64,000 bases of DNA, taken from Vibrio nitrifigilis. GTDB lineage: Bacteria > Pseudomonadota > Gammaproteobacteria > Enterobacterales > Vibrionaceae. The stretch lies in contig NZ_JADPMR010000001.1 in the NCBI RefSeq assembly GCF_015686695.1, positions 1-64,000 on the forward strand, given 5' to 3'. The notes under the pieces are model-generated. The model ran no database searches and was not told where the DNA came from. It saw nothing but the letters and a program-made list of their open reading frames with translations. Shown here piece by piece: positions 6,903 through 16,999 of this stretch. Every line of letters starts with the position of its first letter. The stretch's first letter is position 1. Position numbers and translations under genes: made by a program.

Positions 6903-8759
6903 TTAAGAGACTTGTACATCATAGTCGGTAGCATAGCGACGCAACTTACAGTTATTCCCTTCTTTACAACCACAGCTTAGACAACGCTGAGACTCGTCGC
7001 TGACTTGAATAGGCGTAAACCCAGTTTCTACTTCATCAAAAGTGTTTAACCGTCGATTCATATCTATTTCTGGCATTTTTGCACGAAAAATTCCCTGCAA
7101 CGCACGCTGATAGTTTGCTTCTTTCACTTGAGGATTATTACCTTGAGCGATGCTTTTCAAGCTTTCTTTCAAGCGTTCAACATGATCAGTACGGACTAGA
7201 TTTTGGGTTCTTGGCACATTACGAGAACGGAACGAACGAGTATACAAACGTTCCATATCACCACCAAGAAACTCATCTATCCCTTGCGCGGCAGAACGAG
7301 CATCCGCGATAGCTTCTATCGCTGTTGCTGGTCCGCGGCGAAAATCACCAATACCAAAGATATTCCCTACGCCAGAGAACATATTCACTTCATCAACATT
7401 GATCGTATTCCAGCGGCTCATATTCAAATGGATATCTTCACCCTCAAGAAAACGTGTATCTGTTTGCTGTGATACCGCCGCAATCACTGTATCAAACGCT
7501 TCCGTAATGGTTTCACCTGTTGGTTCAGGTCGGCGACGACCACTGGCATCTGGCGCGCCTAGTTGCATTTTCTCCAAGACAACTTGTGTTACCCGCCCAT
7601 TTTCATCCGCTATATTCTCCACGGGATTGGTGAGAAACTGGAACGTCACGCCCTCATGTTCCGCTTCATCCACTTCATAAGGTTCTGCAGGCATGGCATC
7701 ACGTGTACGGCGATAAATGAGAGTCACCTCAGCACCACGACGCAATGCTGTTCTCGCACAGTCCATTGCCGTGTTACCGCCGCCGATTACTGCGACTTTC
7801 TTACCCACGTCTAACTTGCGGTCCATGACGTTATCTTTCAAAAAATCAACGCCTAAGAAACAGCCTTTTAAGTTGCTCCCCTTATAACGCATATCGCTGG
7901 CTTGTGACGCGCCAACCGCTAGACAAACCGCATCATAATCAGCACTTAAGGAAGAAAGCGTAAAATCGTCACCCAACGATTGGTTAGTGTGCAGGATAAC
8001 GCCACCACGGCATAAAAGGTCAATTTCTTTATCAAGCACTGCTTTAGGTAAACGAAATTCTGGAATGCCATAACGTAACCATCCACCCGCTTTAGGCATA
8101 GATTCAAAAATATCTACGTTATAGCCTTCACGTGCTAAGAAATAGCCGCAGCTTAGTCCGCCGGGGCCGGCTCCCACAATGGCAATTCGTTTGTCTTTTA
8201 GCGCTTTGCGTTCTGGTTGATAAGTATCTTGCGTTGCGATGTCATAATCGGCGGCATAGCGTTTTAATTGTCGTATGGCGAGTGGTTGATCCACATTATT
8301 CCGTAGACACCCATGCTCGCAGAAAGCAGGACATACACGACCAATCGACATAGGCATCGGTAACGTATTTTTGATGATTTCAACCGCTTTATGAAATTCA
8401 TTTTTGGCGATTAAAGAGAGATAAAGCTGCACATCCACTTTCGCTGGGCATGCTATTTGACAAGGAGGCAAACTACAAGTGATATCTGGGTTCGCGAGAA
8501 TCGACTCAAGAATATGTTTGCGCCTTGCCTCTAATTGAGGGCTATTGGTTACGACAACCATACCCTCTGTAGGATGGAGTTCGCAAGCAGGAACAACACC
8601 TTGCCCCGATACTTCAACATCACATAGGCCGCAATGACCATGAATGCCTTCCGTGCCACATAGGCATGGAATCATCACACCACAATTCTGAGCCGCTTGG
8701 AGTAGCGACAGTTCCGCTTTAACTTGGTAAGGTTTTCCGTTAAGAGTAATACAGACCAT
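6903..8759 (-). CDS. 2Fe-2S / GltD-like FAD- and NAD(P)-binding oxidoreductase
   Basis: A 618-residue modular flavoprotein. Residues 1-75 are a ferredoxin-like 2Fe-2S domain with Cys32, Cys43, Cys46 and Cys59 spaced as in NuoG N-terminal domains. Residues 95-170 form a GltD-type iron-sulfur domain (CSLPPCQIACPAKVDV and RVCPAFCEHGC). Then come an FAD dinucleotide fold (GAGPGGLSCGYFLA) and an NAD(P)H fold (VIGGGNTAMDCARTALRRGA). A C-terminal cysteine cluster (CLSCGCKEGNNC) follows. The core is related to the glutamate synthase small subunit and to NADPH-ferredoxin oxidoreductases. No gltB, hydrogenase or dehydrogenase subunit is adjacent, so its electron partner is unknown. Confidence 0.85.
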   Translation of the reverse strand: MVCITLNGKPYQVKAELSLLQAAQNCGVMIPCLCGTEGIHGHCGLCDVEVSGQGVVPACELHPTEGMVVVTNSPQLEARRKHILESILANPDITCSLPPCQIACPAKVDVQLYLSLIAKNEFHKAVEIIKNTLPMPMSIGRVCPAFCEHGCLRNNVDQPLAIRQLKRYAADYDIATQDTYQPERKALKDKRIAIVGAGPGGLSCGYFLAREGYNVDIFESMPKAGGWLRYGIPEFRLPKAVLDKEIDLLCRGGVILHTNQSLGDDFTLSSLSADYDAVCLAVGASQASDMRYKGSNLKGCFLGVDFLKDNVMDRKLDVGKKVAVIGGGNTAMDCARTALRRGAEVTLIYRRTRDAMPAEPYEVDEAEHEGVTFQFLTNPVENIADENGRVTQVVLEKMQLGAPDASGRRRPEPTGETITEAFDTVIAAVSQQTDTRFLEGEDIHLNMSRWNTINVDEVNMFSGVGNIFGIGDFRRGPATAIEAIADARSAAQGIDEFLGGDMERLYTRSFRSRNVPRTQNLVRTDHVERLKESLKSIAQGNNPQVKEANYQRALQGIFRAKMPEIDMNRRLNTFDEVETGFTPIQVSDESQRCLSCGCKEGNNCKLRRYATDYDVQVS

Positions 8760-9345
8760 AATTTCCTCTGACTAGACTGACAAAGGGGAAATACATCCGC
8801 AGTCCGTTTTATTTAAGATGGACTGTATGCGATATCCATTCGCCTCATTTTCTTTTCACCCTGACACCAAACTCTTTATGAGTGAATAAATGAAGTCTTC
8901 AGATACCCTCGTTTTTATGTAGTGGCACGCGTTCATCTCTGCTTAATGTCACCATTTAACGTTATTTTTACTGGTATTTCCCGATAATTACTGCACAGTG
9001 AGAAACTTGACTTGATTTTCTATGCAGGTAGACGCATTAATAAATAATTGCTTCATTCTTGCACAGCATTTACGGATTACTTTGACCTCGCTCAATAAAC
9101 ATTATCGACTCTTGTTCCCCCTTGCAGAAACAAGACCTAACTCATTGTTTTAAAACACCAAGCCCACTTTAATTTTCGATATTCCATATTGGTCTATCAC
9201 CTATATATTTCATTTATATACATAACATCTCGGGAGCCTGTTAGCCACTTGCGGTAGCTGCAGAGAATGCCAATGCATCAATGACCACCAAACCAAACAG
9301 CATGCTCGATCAGGTCCTTCTCCTTCTAGGGGGAGTTAGAGGGGG
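8760..9345. other. Gene-free interval upstream of the oxidoreductase and the IS
   Basis: No ORF with coding character was seen on either strand. The interval holds the promoter region of the minus-strand oxidoreductase and, just before the insertion sequence (9314-9345), a G-rich piece resembling one arm of the CCCTCCCC-type repeat at 10741-10772. Confidence 0.6.
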
Positions 9346-10639
9346 TGTACAAACCGGGGACATACTTTACAAAATGATCTGGAGACTTCGTTTACATAAG
9401 TTAAAACTCATAGTTAGGAGGACTAACTATGGCTTGGAAAGAGACTTGTGTTATGGATTTAAAAATCAAATTTATATCCGACTGGCTATCTGGTAGATAC
9501 ACTAATACATTGTTATCAAGTAAGTATTCTATTAGTCGTCCAACTGTTGATAAATGGATTGCGCGTTATTCTCAATATGGCCCTTCTGGACTTTATGAGC
9601 GAAGTCGCCGTCCCGCTTCATCGCCTAATCAAACACCACCGGCTATATCAGACAAGTTATTGGCATTAAAAAGGTCGCATCCTCATTGGGGACCGAAAAA
9701 AATTAATGATCTCTTCAAGATAGAATACCCACGACTTCATTGCCCAGCAGATAGCACAACCGCACACATTTTTTCTCAAGCTGGTTTAGTCAAACCGAGA
9801 CGGATAAAGCGTTCTGTCACTCCTTATTCTGCAAACCTGACTAAGTCGACTCAACCAAATGATGTTTGGAATATCGACTTTAAAGGGCAGTCTTTATTGG
9901 GAAACTCACAATGGTGTTATCCATTAACTATTACTGATGATTTCAGTCGATTTTTAATTGGTGTGGACGGTCTTATGAGTACAGGTTTCCAAGGCGTGCA
10001 TGCGGTAATGGAAAGACACTTTCATGAATTTGGATTACCACTAGTCATTAAAAGTGATAATGGTGTTCCTTTTGCATCAAAAGCACTGGCAGGGTTAAGT
10101 TATCTTTCAATTTGGTTCATCAAATTGGGTATCACGCCAGAAAGAATCGCAGTAGGAAAACCAACACAGAACAGCAGGCATGAACGTATGCATCGTACAT
10201 TAAAAGCAGAATCAATGAACCCGATGCAGCATACGTTAGAAAAGCAACAGATGAGTTTTAATCAATTTAGAGATAACTATAACTACCTGAGATCACATGA
10301 AGCTCTAGGCAGAACAAGACCTGCAGAACATTATGAATATTCACCAAGGATTTATGTTCCCAATAAGTATGAAATCAACTACGACCTTGATATAGAAATA
10401 AGAAAAGTCAGACATAGCGGGGAAATTAAATGGAAAGGTCAATTAGTGTACGTCCACTCTGCTTTAACCGGCGAATCAATTGGGCTTCGTCAGCTTAATA
10501 ATGATGTCAGTGAAGTCTATTTTTCCTTCATGAAAATAGGATTATTGGATGAAAGACAGAAGAGAATTGTTCGACTAAGCTAGGGACAGGTGTAAACCAT
10601 GTCCCCGGTTTAAAACGTAAACGATGTCCACTTTGTACA
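9346..10639 (+). mobile_element. IS481-family insertion sequence, apparently intact
   Basis: The element is about 1.29 kb. Both ends begin with TGTACAAA pointing inward: the left end reads TGTACAAACCGGGGACATAC, the right end (minus strand) TGTACAAAGTGGACATC. A second internal match AACCGGGGACATG lies near each end (9351-9365 and 10595-10613). One uninterrupted transposase ORF fills it. The only shared flanking bases are GGG, so a target duplication cannot be confirmed. The TGTACA ends are themselves palindromic, so the exact boundary may shift by a few bases. Confidence 0.85.
9429..10583 (+). CDS. IS481-family DDE transposase
   Basis: A 384-residue transposase. The N-terminus is a helix-turn-helix (YSISRPTVDKWIARYSQYG, about residues 33-51), followed by the GLYERSRRP motif of the group. 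The rve/DDE core shows the first Asp in VWNIDFKG, the second in IKSDNGVPFAS and the Glu in SRHERMHRTLK. AGGAGG lies 8 nt before the ATG. The frame is complete, so the element may still be active. Confidence 0.95.
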   Translation: MAWKETCVMDLKIKFISDWLSGRYTNTLLSSKYSISRPTVDKWIARYSQYGPSGLYERSRRPASSPNQTPPAISDKLLALKRSHPHWGPKKINDLFKIEYPRLHCPADSTTAHIFSQAGLVKPRRIKRSVTPYSANLTKSTQPNDVWNIDFKGQSLLGNSQWCYPLTITDDFSRFLIGVDGLMSTGFQGVHAVMERHFHEFGLPLVIKSDNGVPFASKALAGLSYLSIWFIKLGITPERIAVGKPTQNSRHERMHRTLKAESMNPMQHTLEKQQMSFNQFRDNYNYLRSHEALGRTRPAEHYEYSPRIYVPNKYEINYDLDIEIRKVRHSGEIKWKGQLVYVHSALTGESIGLRQLNNDVSEVYFSFMKIGLLDERQKRIVRLS

Positions 10640-10740
10640 GGGTTACTTCAGCGATCTCTCAGAAAAATATATCTCTAAATCATCTAGTTAAAAAACACAC
10701 TTCAACACTGTACTCACCTAAGCCACGGACTCGCTGTAAT

Positions 10741-10772
10741 CCCCCTCCCCAACCCTCCCCAAAGGGAGGGAG
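10741..10772. repeat. GC-rich palindromic intergenic repeat (CCCTCCCC type)
   Basis: CCCCCTCCCCAACCCTCCCC is followed by AAAGGGAGGGAG, giving an imperfect hairpin. A related G-rich piece (AGGGGGAGTTAGAGGGG) lies on the other side of the IS at 9329-9345. Such elements are common intergenic repeats in gammaproteobacteria; the IS appears to have landed in or next to one. Confidence 0.55.
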
Positions 10773-10781
10773 CCAGTTCAT

Positions 10782-10857
10782 CACTTGCTGTAACAACAAC
10801 GAACACTGCAGCCCCACGACCAACCCTCCACTTGTTGTAACAGCAACGAACACCGCT
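10782..10857. repeat. Imperfect direct repeat, 47-bp period
   Basis: CACTTGCTGTAACAACAACG at 10782 recurs as CACTTGTTGTAACAGCAACG at 10829, and the similarity continues through GAACAC-GC-G. No coding character was seen. It is probably a small tandem duplication in the spacer between the IS and the purL terminator. Confidence 0.6.
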
Positions 10858-10880
10858 GTATCAACGATCAGCAAACACAA

Positions 10881-10905
10881 AAAAGCCCCGCTAATTAGCG
10901 GGGCC
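10881..10905 (-). terminator. Terminator after purL
   Basis: GCCCCGCTAATTAGCGGGGC is a perfect palindrome. On the minus strand it is followed by TTTTTTG, 30 bp beyond the purL stop. Confidence 0.9.
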
Positions 10906-10936
10906 TACTTTGTCTCTTACTTAATGAATATTGGAA

Positions 10937-13900
10937 TTAACCAAGATTCTTACGTGCGTTTTGGAACATACGCATCCAAGCACCGTTTTCACCCCAGTTA
11001 TCTGGGTGCCATGAGTTCGCGACAGTACGGAATACACGTTCTGGGTGCGGCATCATGATAGTCACACGACCATCTTGAGTCGTTAGACCTGTGATAGCGT
11101 TTGGTGAACCGTTCGGGTTGTTTGGATATTGTTGCGTTGCGTTACCGAAGTTATCCACGTAACGAACTGCTACTGTGCCTGATTGTTCAATCGCCGTTAG
11201 GTGCGCATCATCACGAACTTCTACACGACCTTCACCGTGAGAAACTGCGATAGGTAGTCGAGAACCTGCCATGCCATCGAAGAAGACAGAATCAGATTTC
11301 TGTACTTCAACAAGTGCGAAGCGAGCTTCAAAACGCTCTGATTCGTTGCGAACGAAACGAGGCCATAGGTCAGCACCTGGGATAAGATCTTTCAGGTTCG
11401 ACAGCATTTGACAACCGTTACATACACCTAAAGAGAACGTATCTTCACGGTGGAAGAAGTTTTGGAACTGTTCACGCGCTTGTGCGTTAAATAGAACAGA
11501 CTTCGCCCAGCCTTCGCCAGCGCCTAGTACGTCACCGTAAGAGAAGCCACCACAAGCCACAAGACCGTTGTACTCATCCAATACCGCTTTACCAGTCAGG
11601 ATGTCGCTCATGTGAACGTCGACAGCATCGAAGCCAGCACGGTCGAATGCGGCTGCCATTTCAACGTGAGAGTTCACGCCTTGCTCACGCAAGATAGCCA
11701 TGCGAGGTTTCGCACCAGTCGCAATGTATGGTGCAGCAATATCTTCGTTTACGTCAAAGCTTAGTGACACGTTCAGACCTGGGTCTGTGTTGTCTTTCTT
11801 CGCTGCGAATTCTTGGTCTGCACACGCTGGGTTATCGCGTAGTGCTTGCATTTTGTGCGTCGTTTCCGCCCAGATAGTACGTAGCTCTGTACGTGAACGG
11901 TCAATCACAACGTCGCTGCCAGATTTGATAACGAAGGCGTCAGTTGCTTCTACTTGGCCAATCACGTGTGAACACGCTTCTAGACCAAATTGCGCTAGAG
12001 TTGCCAATACATCATCAAGTTCAGTGTTGGCTACTTGAACCACTGCACCCAACTCTTCGTTGAATAGCGCAGCCAGTGCATCATCACCCAGTTTCGCGAT
12101 ATCCGCTTGGATACCACAGTGACCTGCGAACGCCATTTCAGCTAGAGTCACAAACAAGCCGCCGTCGCCTTTATCGTGGTAAGCAATCAGTTTGTCGTTG
12201 CGAACCAAGGTTTGGATAGCATTGAAGAAGCCTTTTAACTGTTCTGCGCTGTCTACGTCAGCAGGTTTGTCACCAAGTTGTTTGTAAACTTGAGCAAGCG
12301 CTGTTGCACCTAGACGGTTTTTACCGTTACCAAGGTCGATAGCGATTAGGCTGGTTTCGCCTTTGTCAGTGCGAAGTTGTGGTGTCACAGTCTTACGCAC
12401 ATCTTCAACACGACCAAATGCAGTAATCACAAGAGATAGCGGAGAAGTCACTTCTTTCTGTTCGCCATTCTCTTCCCACTTGGTCTTCATAGACATCGAG
12501 TCTTTACCTACAGGAATCGTTAGACCCAGTGCAGGACATAGCTCTTCACCGACTGCTTTCACTGCTTCGTACAAACCAGCATCTTCACCAGGGTGACCTG
12601 CTGGAGACATCCAGTTTGCAGAAAGCTTAATGCGTTTTAGATCGCCAATATCAGTCGCTGCCATGTTGGTTAGCGATTCAGCTACAGCTAGACGAGCAGA
12701 AGCACCGAAGTCTAGCAGAGCAACAGGAGTACGTTCACCCATTGACATCGCTTCGCCGTGGTAAGTGTCGTAACTTGCTGCAGTCACAGCACAGTTCGCC
12801 ACTGGTACCTGCCAAGGGCCAACCATTTGGTCACGAGCAACCAAGCCCGTTACGCTGCGGTCACCAATGGTGATAAGGAAGGTTTTCTCAGCGACAGCAG
12901 GAAGACGAAGTACACGATCAATCGCTTCGTTGATTTCGATACCAGAACGATCAACTGCCGTACCAGTCACTTTCGCCGTCGTTGCTTCACGAGACATTTT
13001 TGGCGGCTTGCCAAGTAGAATGTCCATTGGCATGTCGATTGGTGTGTTGTCGAAGTGTGAGTCTTCTAGAGTTAGATGACGCTCCTCCGTTGCCGTACCA
13101 ACGACTGCGTATGGTGCACGTTCACGTTTACAAATCGCATCGAAACGCTCCATGTTTTCTGGCGCAACAGCCAAAACATAACGTTCTTGAGATTCGTTAC
13201 ACCAAATTTCTAGAGGGCTCATACCCGGTTCGTCGTTTGGTACGTCACGTAGTTGGAATTTACCACCACGGCCGCCATCATCGACAAGCTCTGGTAATGC
13301 GTTAGAGATACCGCCTGCGCCCACATCGTGGATAAACGCGATAGGGTTCGCTTCACCCATCTGCCAACAACGGTCGATCACTTCCTGACAACGACGTTCC
13401 ATTTCTGGGTTTTCACGTTGAACAGAAGCAAAATCCAAATCTTCAGCTGATTGGCCAGACGCCATTGAAGACGCAGCACCACCGCCAAGACCGATGTTCA
13501 TTGCAGGTCCACCCAGTACGATTAGGCTAGCGCCAACTGGGATCTCTTTTTTCTGTACGTGTTCATCACGGATGTTACCCATACCACCAGCAATCATGAT
13601 TGGCTTGTGGTAACCACGGATTTCGTCACCAGCGTGAGAGGTGACTTTTTCTTCGTAAGTACGGAAGTAACCCAGTAAGTTTGGACGACCAAATTCGTTG
13701 TTAAATGCCGCGCCGCCAAGAGGGCCTTCTAGCATGATGTCTAGCGCATTAACGATACGACCTGGTTTACCAAAATCGGTTTCCCAAGGTTGAACAAATT
13801 CAGGAATACGTAGGTTAGATACCGAGAAACCAACCAGACCAGCTTTCGGTTTACCACCGATACCAGTCGCGCCTTCATCACGGATTTCGCCGCCTGAACC

Positions 13901-14830
13901 TGTCGATGCGCCCGGCCATGGAGAGATAGCGGTTGGGTGGTTGTGCGTTTCCACTTTCATCAAGATATGCGCATCTTCATGGTGGTAACCGTATTCGTTG
14001 CTGTCTGGGTTCGGGAAGAAACGACCCACTTTAGAACCTTCCATTACTGCCGCGTTATCTTTGTATGCAGATAGCACGTAATCTGGGTGAGTTTCCATGG
14101 TGTTCTTGATCATCTTGAACAGCGACTTATCTTGCTTCACGCCATCGATAGTCCAATCTGCATTAAAGATCTTGTGACGACAGTGCTCTGAGTTTGCTTG
14201 AGCAAACATCATCAGTTCAATGTCGTTCGGGTTACGACCAAGCTTAGTGAAGTTCTCAACTAGGTAGTCAATTTCGTCTTCTGCAAGAGCAAGACCAAGG
14301 GAAACGTTTGCTTCTTCAAGCGCAACACGACCACCATTTAAAATATCAACTGGAGTCAATGGTGCTGGTTCTGCGTGGCTAAATAAAGCTTCTGCGGCTT
14401 CAAGTTCAGTAAACACCACTTCCATCATACGATCGTGGATAAGCGCTTTAACCGCTTGAACTTGTTCGTTAGTCAGAGGTTGCTCTGATTGAATATAGTA
14501 AGCCGTACCGCGTTCTAAACGTAATACAGCATCTAGACCACAGTTGTGTGCAATATCTGTTGATTTAGAAGACCAAGGAGAAATAGTGCCTGGACGAGGA
14601 GTCACAAGAAGTAGCTGACCTTGAGACTCGTGTTCTTGAATTGTTGGGCCGTAAGTTAACAGCTTTTCAAGCTTTTCAATTTCCTGACTGTTCAGTTCAG
14701 TGCTAAGGTCAGCAAAGTGCATAAACTCAGCATAGATATCTGTCACAGGTAGGTTTTGTTCACGGCAAGTCTCAAGCAATTTTTGAACTCGAAACTCTGA
14801 AAGAGCTGGGGAACCACGCAAAATTCTCAT
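10937..14830 (-). CDS. purL: Phosphoribosylformylglycinamidine synthase (PurL)
   Basis: A 1297-residue single-chain FGAM synthase, which converts FGAR, glutamine and ATP to FGAM in purine synthesis. Visible parts are an N-terminal domain (MRILRGSPALSEF), two AIRS-type ATP-binding halves (VETHNHPTAISPWPGASTG; GVGNKDSM-like VGKDSMSMKT) and a C-terminal class I glutamine amidotransferase with nucleophile Cys in GVCNGCQMLS (near residue 1140) and the His/Glu in MPHPERVFR. Length is normal for gammaproteobacteria. A PurR box lies about 155 bp upstream. Confidence 0.99.
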   Translation of the reverse strand: MRILRGSPALSEFRVQKLLETCREQNLPVTDIYAEFMHFADLSTELNSQEIEKLEKLLTYGPTIQEHESQGQLLLVTPRPGTISPWSSKSTDIAHNCGLDAVLRLERGTAYYIQSEQPLTNEQVQAVKALIHDRMMEVVFTELEAAEALFSHAEPAPLTPVDILNGGRVALEEANVSLGLALAEDEIDYLVENFTKLGRNPNDIELMMFAQANSEHCRHKIFNADWTIDGVKQDKSLFKMIKNTMETHPDYVLSAYKDNAAVMEGSKVGRFFPNPDSNEYGYHHEDAHILMKVETHNHPTAISPWPGASTGSGGEIRDEGATGIGGKPKAGLVGFSVSNLRIPEFVQPWETDFGKPGRIVNALDIMLEGPLGGAAFNNEFGRPNLLGYFRTYEEKVTSHAGDEIRGYHKPIMIAGGMGNIRDEHVQKKEIPVGASLIVLGGPAMNIGLGGGAASSMASGQSAEDLDFASVQRENPEMERRCQEVIDRCWQMGEANPIAFIHDVGAGGISNALPELVDDGGRGGKFQLRDVPNDEPGMSPLEIWCNESQERYVLAVAPENMERFDAICKRERAPYAVVGTATEERHLTLEDSHFDNTPIDMPMDILLGKPPKMSREATTAKVTGTAVDRSGIEINEAIDRVLRLPAVAEKTFLITIGDRSVTGLVARDQMVGPWQVPVANCAVTAASYDTYHGEAMSMGERTPVALLDFGASARLAVAESLTNMAATDIGDLKRIKLSANWMSPAGHPGEDAGLYEAVKAVGEELCPALGLTIPVGKDSMSMKTKWEENGEQKEVTSPLSLVITAFGRVEDVRKTVTPQLRTDKGETSLIAIDLGNGKNRLGATALAQVYKQLGDKPADVDSAEQLKGFFNAIQTLVRNDKLIAYHDKGDGGLFVTLAEMAFAGHCGIQADIAKLGDDALAALFNEELGAVVQVANTELDDVLATLAQFGLEACSHVIGQVEATDAFVIKSGSDVVIDRSRTELRTIWAETTHKMQALRDNPACADQEFAAKKDNTDPGLNVSLSFDVNEDIAAPYIATGAKPRMAILREQGVNSHVEMAAAFDRAGFDAVDVHMSDILTGKAVLDEYNGLVACGGFSYGDVLGAGEGWAKSVLFNAQAREQFQNFFHREDTFSLGVCNGCQMLSNLKDLIPGADLWPRFVRNESERFEARFALVEVQKSDSVFFDGMAGSRLPIAVSHGEGRVEVRDDAHLTAIEQSGTVAVRYVDNFGNATQQYPNNPNGSPNAITGLTTQDGRVTIMMPHPERVFRTVANSWHPDNWGENGAWMRMFQNARKNLG

Positions 14831-14983
14831 GTGCTTAGGTCTCTATTAACTAGTGAATGAGATAGAAATTGGAATAAATTTAATTTAAACAGTAAGTTAA
14901 AGATTAAAAACTAAACATATACCAATTTCATCTCTGCTATGCGTGCGCATTATAGAGGATTTTTTTTTGTGACGTAACACCAA

Positions 14984-14999
14984 AAGCAACCGTTTGCGT
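14984..14999 (-). promoter_or_regulatory. PurR operator upstream of purL
   Basis: On the minus strand ACGCAAACGGTTGCTT matches the PurR consensus ANGCAANCGNTTNCNT at every fixed position. It is 154 bp before the purL start, in the gene-free interval 14831-15316 that also serves the divergent mltF gene. Nothing else was seen there. Confidence 0.85.
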
Positions 15000-15316
15000 C
15001 ATTTTTTTTATGAATTTTGAAATTTGCCCGTTTTGACGACAAATCGTACACCCTTTCACCAATCCACAAAGAATGCACAAAAATAGGAGGGGTCTCTATC
15101 CCTTTAAGTCATTAAAAAAACTGACTAATTAGAGGTATTTTAAATCGGTGGTGCGTGATCTTACATCATATTTAACGCGACAATATGACAAAAACTCTGC
15201 GTTAATGGGTATACTTACCGAACACAACATACATGGCGTATTGGTGTGTCAGAACTTTGCCAAAAGAGCCGCCTTTGATATAAAGGCCACAATAGCAGTA
15301 AAGAGATACCGAATTA

Positions 15317-16873
15317 ATGACAAAGCTTTCTTCCGATACACTGAGCCGCACCCTGCTTCTCATTTTCATCACCCTTTTGTTAGCAGGTTGCCAGATCGAC
15401 TCAGATCCGAAAAGCGAACTCGACCAAATTCGTGAGCGTGGCGTTTTACGAGTGGGAACACTTAACAACCAACTCTCCTACTATATTGGTACAGATGGTC
15501 CAGCCGGGTTAGATTACGAGCTTACCCGTGAATTCGCACGTGAATTAGGTGTGAAATTAGAAATAAAACCAGCCTATCGCCTTTCTAGTTTGTTCCCCGC
15601 ATTAAAAAACGGCGAAATCGACATCATCGCGGCGGGATTAAGCCAATCGCCCGAGCGCGTTAACGAATTTCGAGCAGGCCCAGCTTACTACTATGTGTCG
15701 CAGCAATTGGTGTATCAAAAAAATCAGTGGCGACCACGAACGATTGAGCAATTGATCGATCACCAAGACGAATTAGACAAAGAAACCGATGGTAAGCCTA
15801 TTTTAAGTGTCGTTGAGGATTCTCATTTTGAGAGCACCTTATCGATGCTCAAACACACCTATCCCAATTTTCGCTTTAATGTCGATAAGAACTCAGACAT
15901 TAATGATCTTCTTAAGCAAGTCTCCCAAGGTGACCTAATGTTCACCATGGCCGACTCGGTACAGGTCTCTCTCGCGCAACGTGTTTATCCCGATCTGGCC
16001 GTTGCCTTTGAAATGACAGAAGACCAACCTATCTCTTGGTTTATGCGTAAATCTGATGACGAAAGCCTTTACGCATTGATGATCGAGTTTTTCGGCAACT
16101 TAAAGCAGTCGGGGTATCTTGCCTCTTTGGAAGAAAAATATATTGGCCATATCGGTACGTTCGATTACGTGGATACGCGAGCATTTATTCGCGCCTTAGA
16201 TACACGCCTGCTGAAGTGGGCTCCACTATTTCAAAAATATTCCGGAGAATTTGATTGGCGTTTAATCGCGGCAGTTGCCTACCAAGAATCACATTGGAAC
16301 CCGCGAGCAAAATCACCAACAGGCGTACGCGGTATGATGATGCTAACCCTACCAACAGCACGCAGCGTGGGTGTTGTTAATCGCTTAAATCCAGAACAAT
16401 CGGTGCGAGGTGGCGTATCCTATTTGCATCGGATGGTCAGTCGAATCCCAGATACGATTCCTGAACACGAAAAAATTTGGTTTGCGCTAGCTTCATACAA
16501 TGTTGGTTACGGCCATATGATGGATGCTCGCCGCCTCACCAAACTACAAGGTGGCGATCCTAACTCATGGACAGACGTAAAAGACCGCTTACCTCAATTG
16601 CGCCAAAAACGCTATTTCCGTGAGACACAATACGGTTACGCACGGGGTGATGAAGCACTTGTCTATGTGGAGAATATTCGCCGTTATTACCAAAGTATTA
16701 TTGGTCATTTGGAACAGAAACAGATTCTTCCGACCGATGCGAGCACTGATGATTTAACGGTCATTTCCGTTGCCCCGATTACTGATGATGAAACAGTGCT
16801 AGGTGACGACCAAACGGATCAAAATGATACTCAACAAGATGAAGATGTGACCACATCCGAAAAAGCCCAATAA
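15317..16873 (+). CDS. mltF: Membrane-bound lytic murein transglycosylase F
   Basis: A 518-residue outer-membrane lipoprotein that cleaves peptidoglycan to anhydromuropeptides. A signal peptide ends in a lipobox (LLLAGC, Cys at about residue 25). Residues 40-265 are a periplasmic solute-binding-like domain (GVLRVGTLNNQLSYY to LASLEEKYIGH), and residues 285-470 are the SLT lysozyme-like domain with catalytic Glu in AAVAYQESHWNP and the later GGVSYLHRM and LASYNVGYGH motifs. The last 50 residues are an acidic Asp/Gln/Thr-rich tail. It diverges from purL. Confidence 0.97.
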   Translation: MTKLSSDTLSRTLLLIFITLLLAGCQIDSDPKSELDQIRERGVLRVGTLNNQLSYYIGTDGPAGLDYELTREFARELGVKLEIKPAYRLSSLFPALKNGEIDIIAAGLSQSPERVNEFRAGPAYYYVSQQLVYQKNQWRPRTIEQLIDHQDELDKETDGKPILSVVEDSHFESTLSMLKHTYPNFRFNVDKNSDINDLLKQVSQGDLMFTMADSVQVSLAQRVYPDLAVAFEMTEDQPISWFMRKSDDESLYALMIEFFGNLKQSGYLASLEEKYIGHIGTFDYVDTRAFIRALDTRLLKWAPLFQKYSGEFDWRLIAAVAYQESHWNPRAKSPTGVRGMMMLTLPTARSVGVVNRLNPEQSVRGGVSYLHRMVSRIPDTIPEHEKIWFALASYNVGYGHMMDARRLTKLQGGDPNSWTDVKDRLPQLRQKRYFRETQYGYARGDEALVYVENIRRYYQSIIGHLEQKQILPTDASTDDLTVISVAPITDDETVLGDDQTDQNDTQQDEDVTTSEKAQ

Positions 16874-16936
16874 AAACCAGAGTTGTCACATAATTATCAC
16901 TTGATCTTTAGCAATAAAAGCCATACAAAGGTATTG

Positions 16937-16985
16937 AGCTCGCAAGAAATTGCCCCCATATAGGACATAGCTTGCGAGCCTTTTT
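16937..16985 (+). terminator. Terminator after mltF
   Basis: GCTCGCAAG and CTTGCGAGC pair across a 25-nt loop and are followed by TTTTTG, about 65 bp after the mltF stop. Confidence 0.75.
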
Positions 16986-16999
16986 GTATCGATATCTAT

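Noticed and set aside
10624..11058. Plus-strand ORF of 144 codons right of the IS
   Set aside because: It runs through the IS end, a GC-rich repeat, the purL terminator and the antisense of purL; no coding character.
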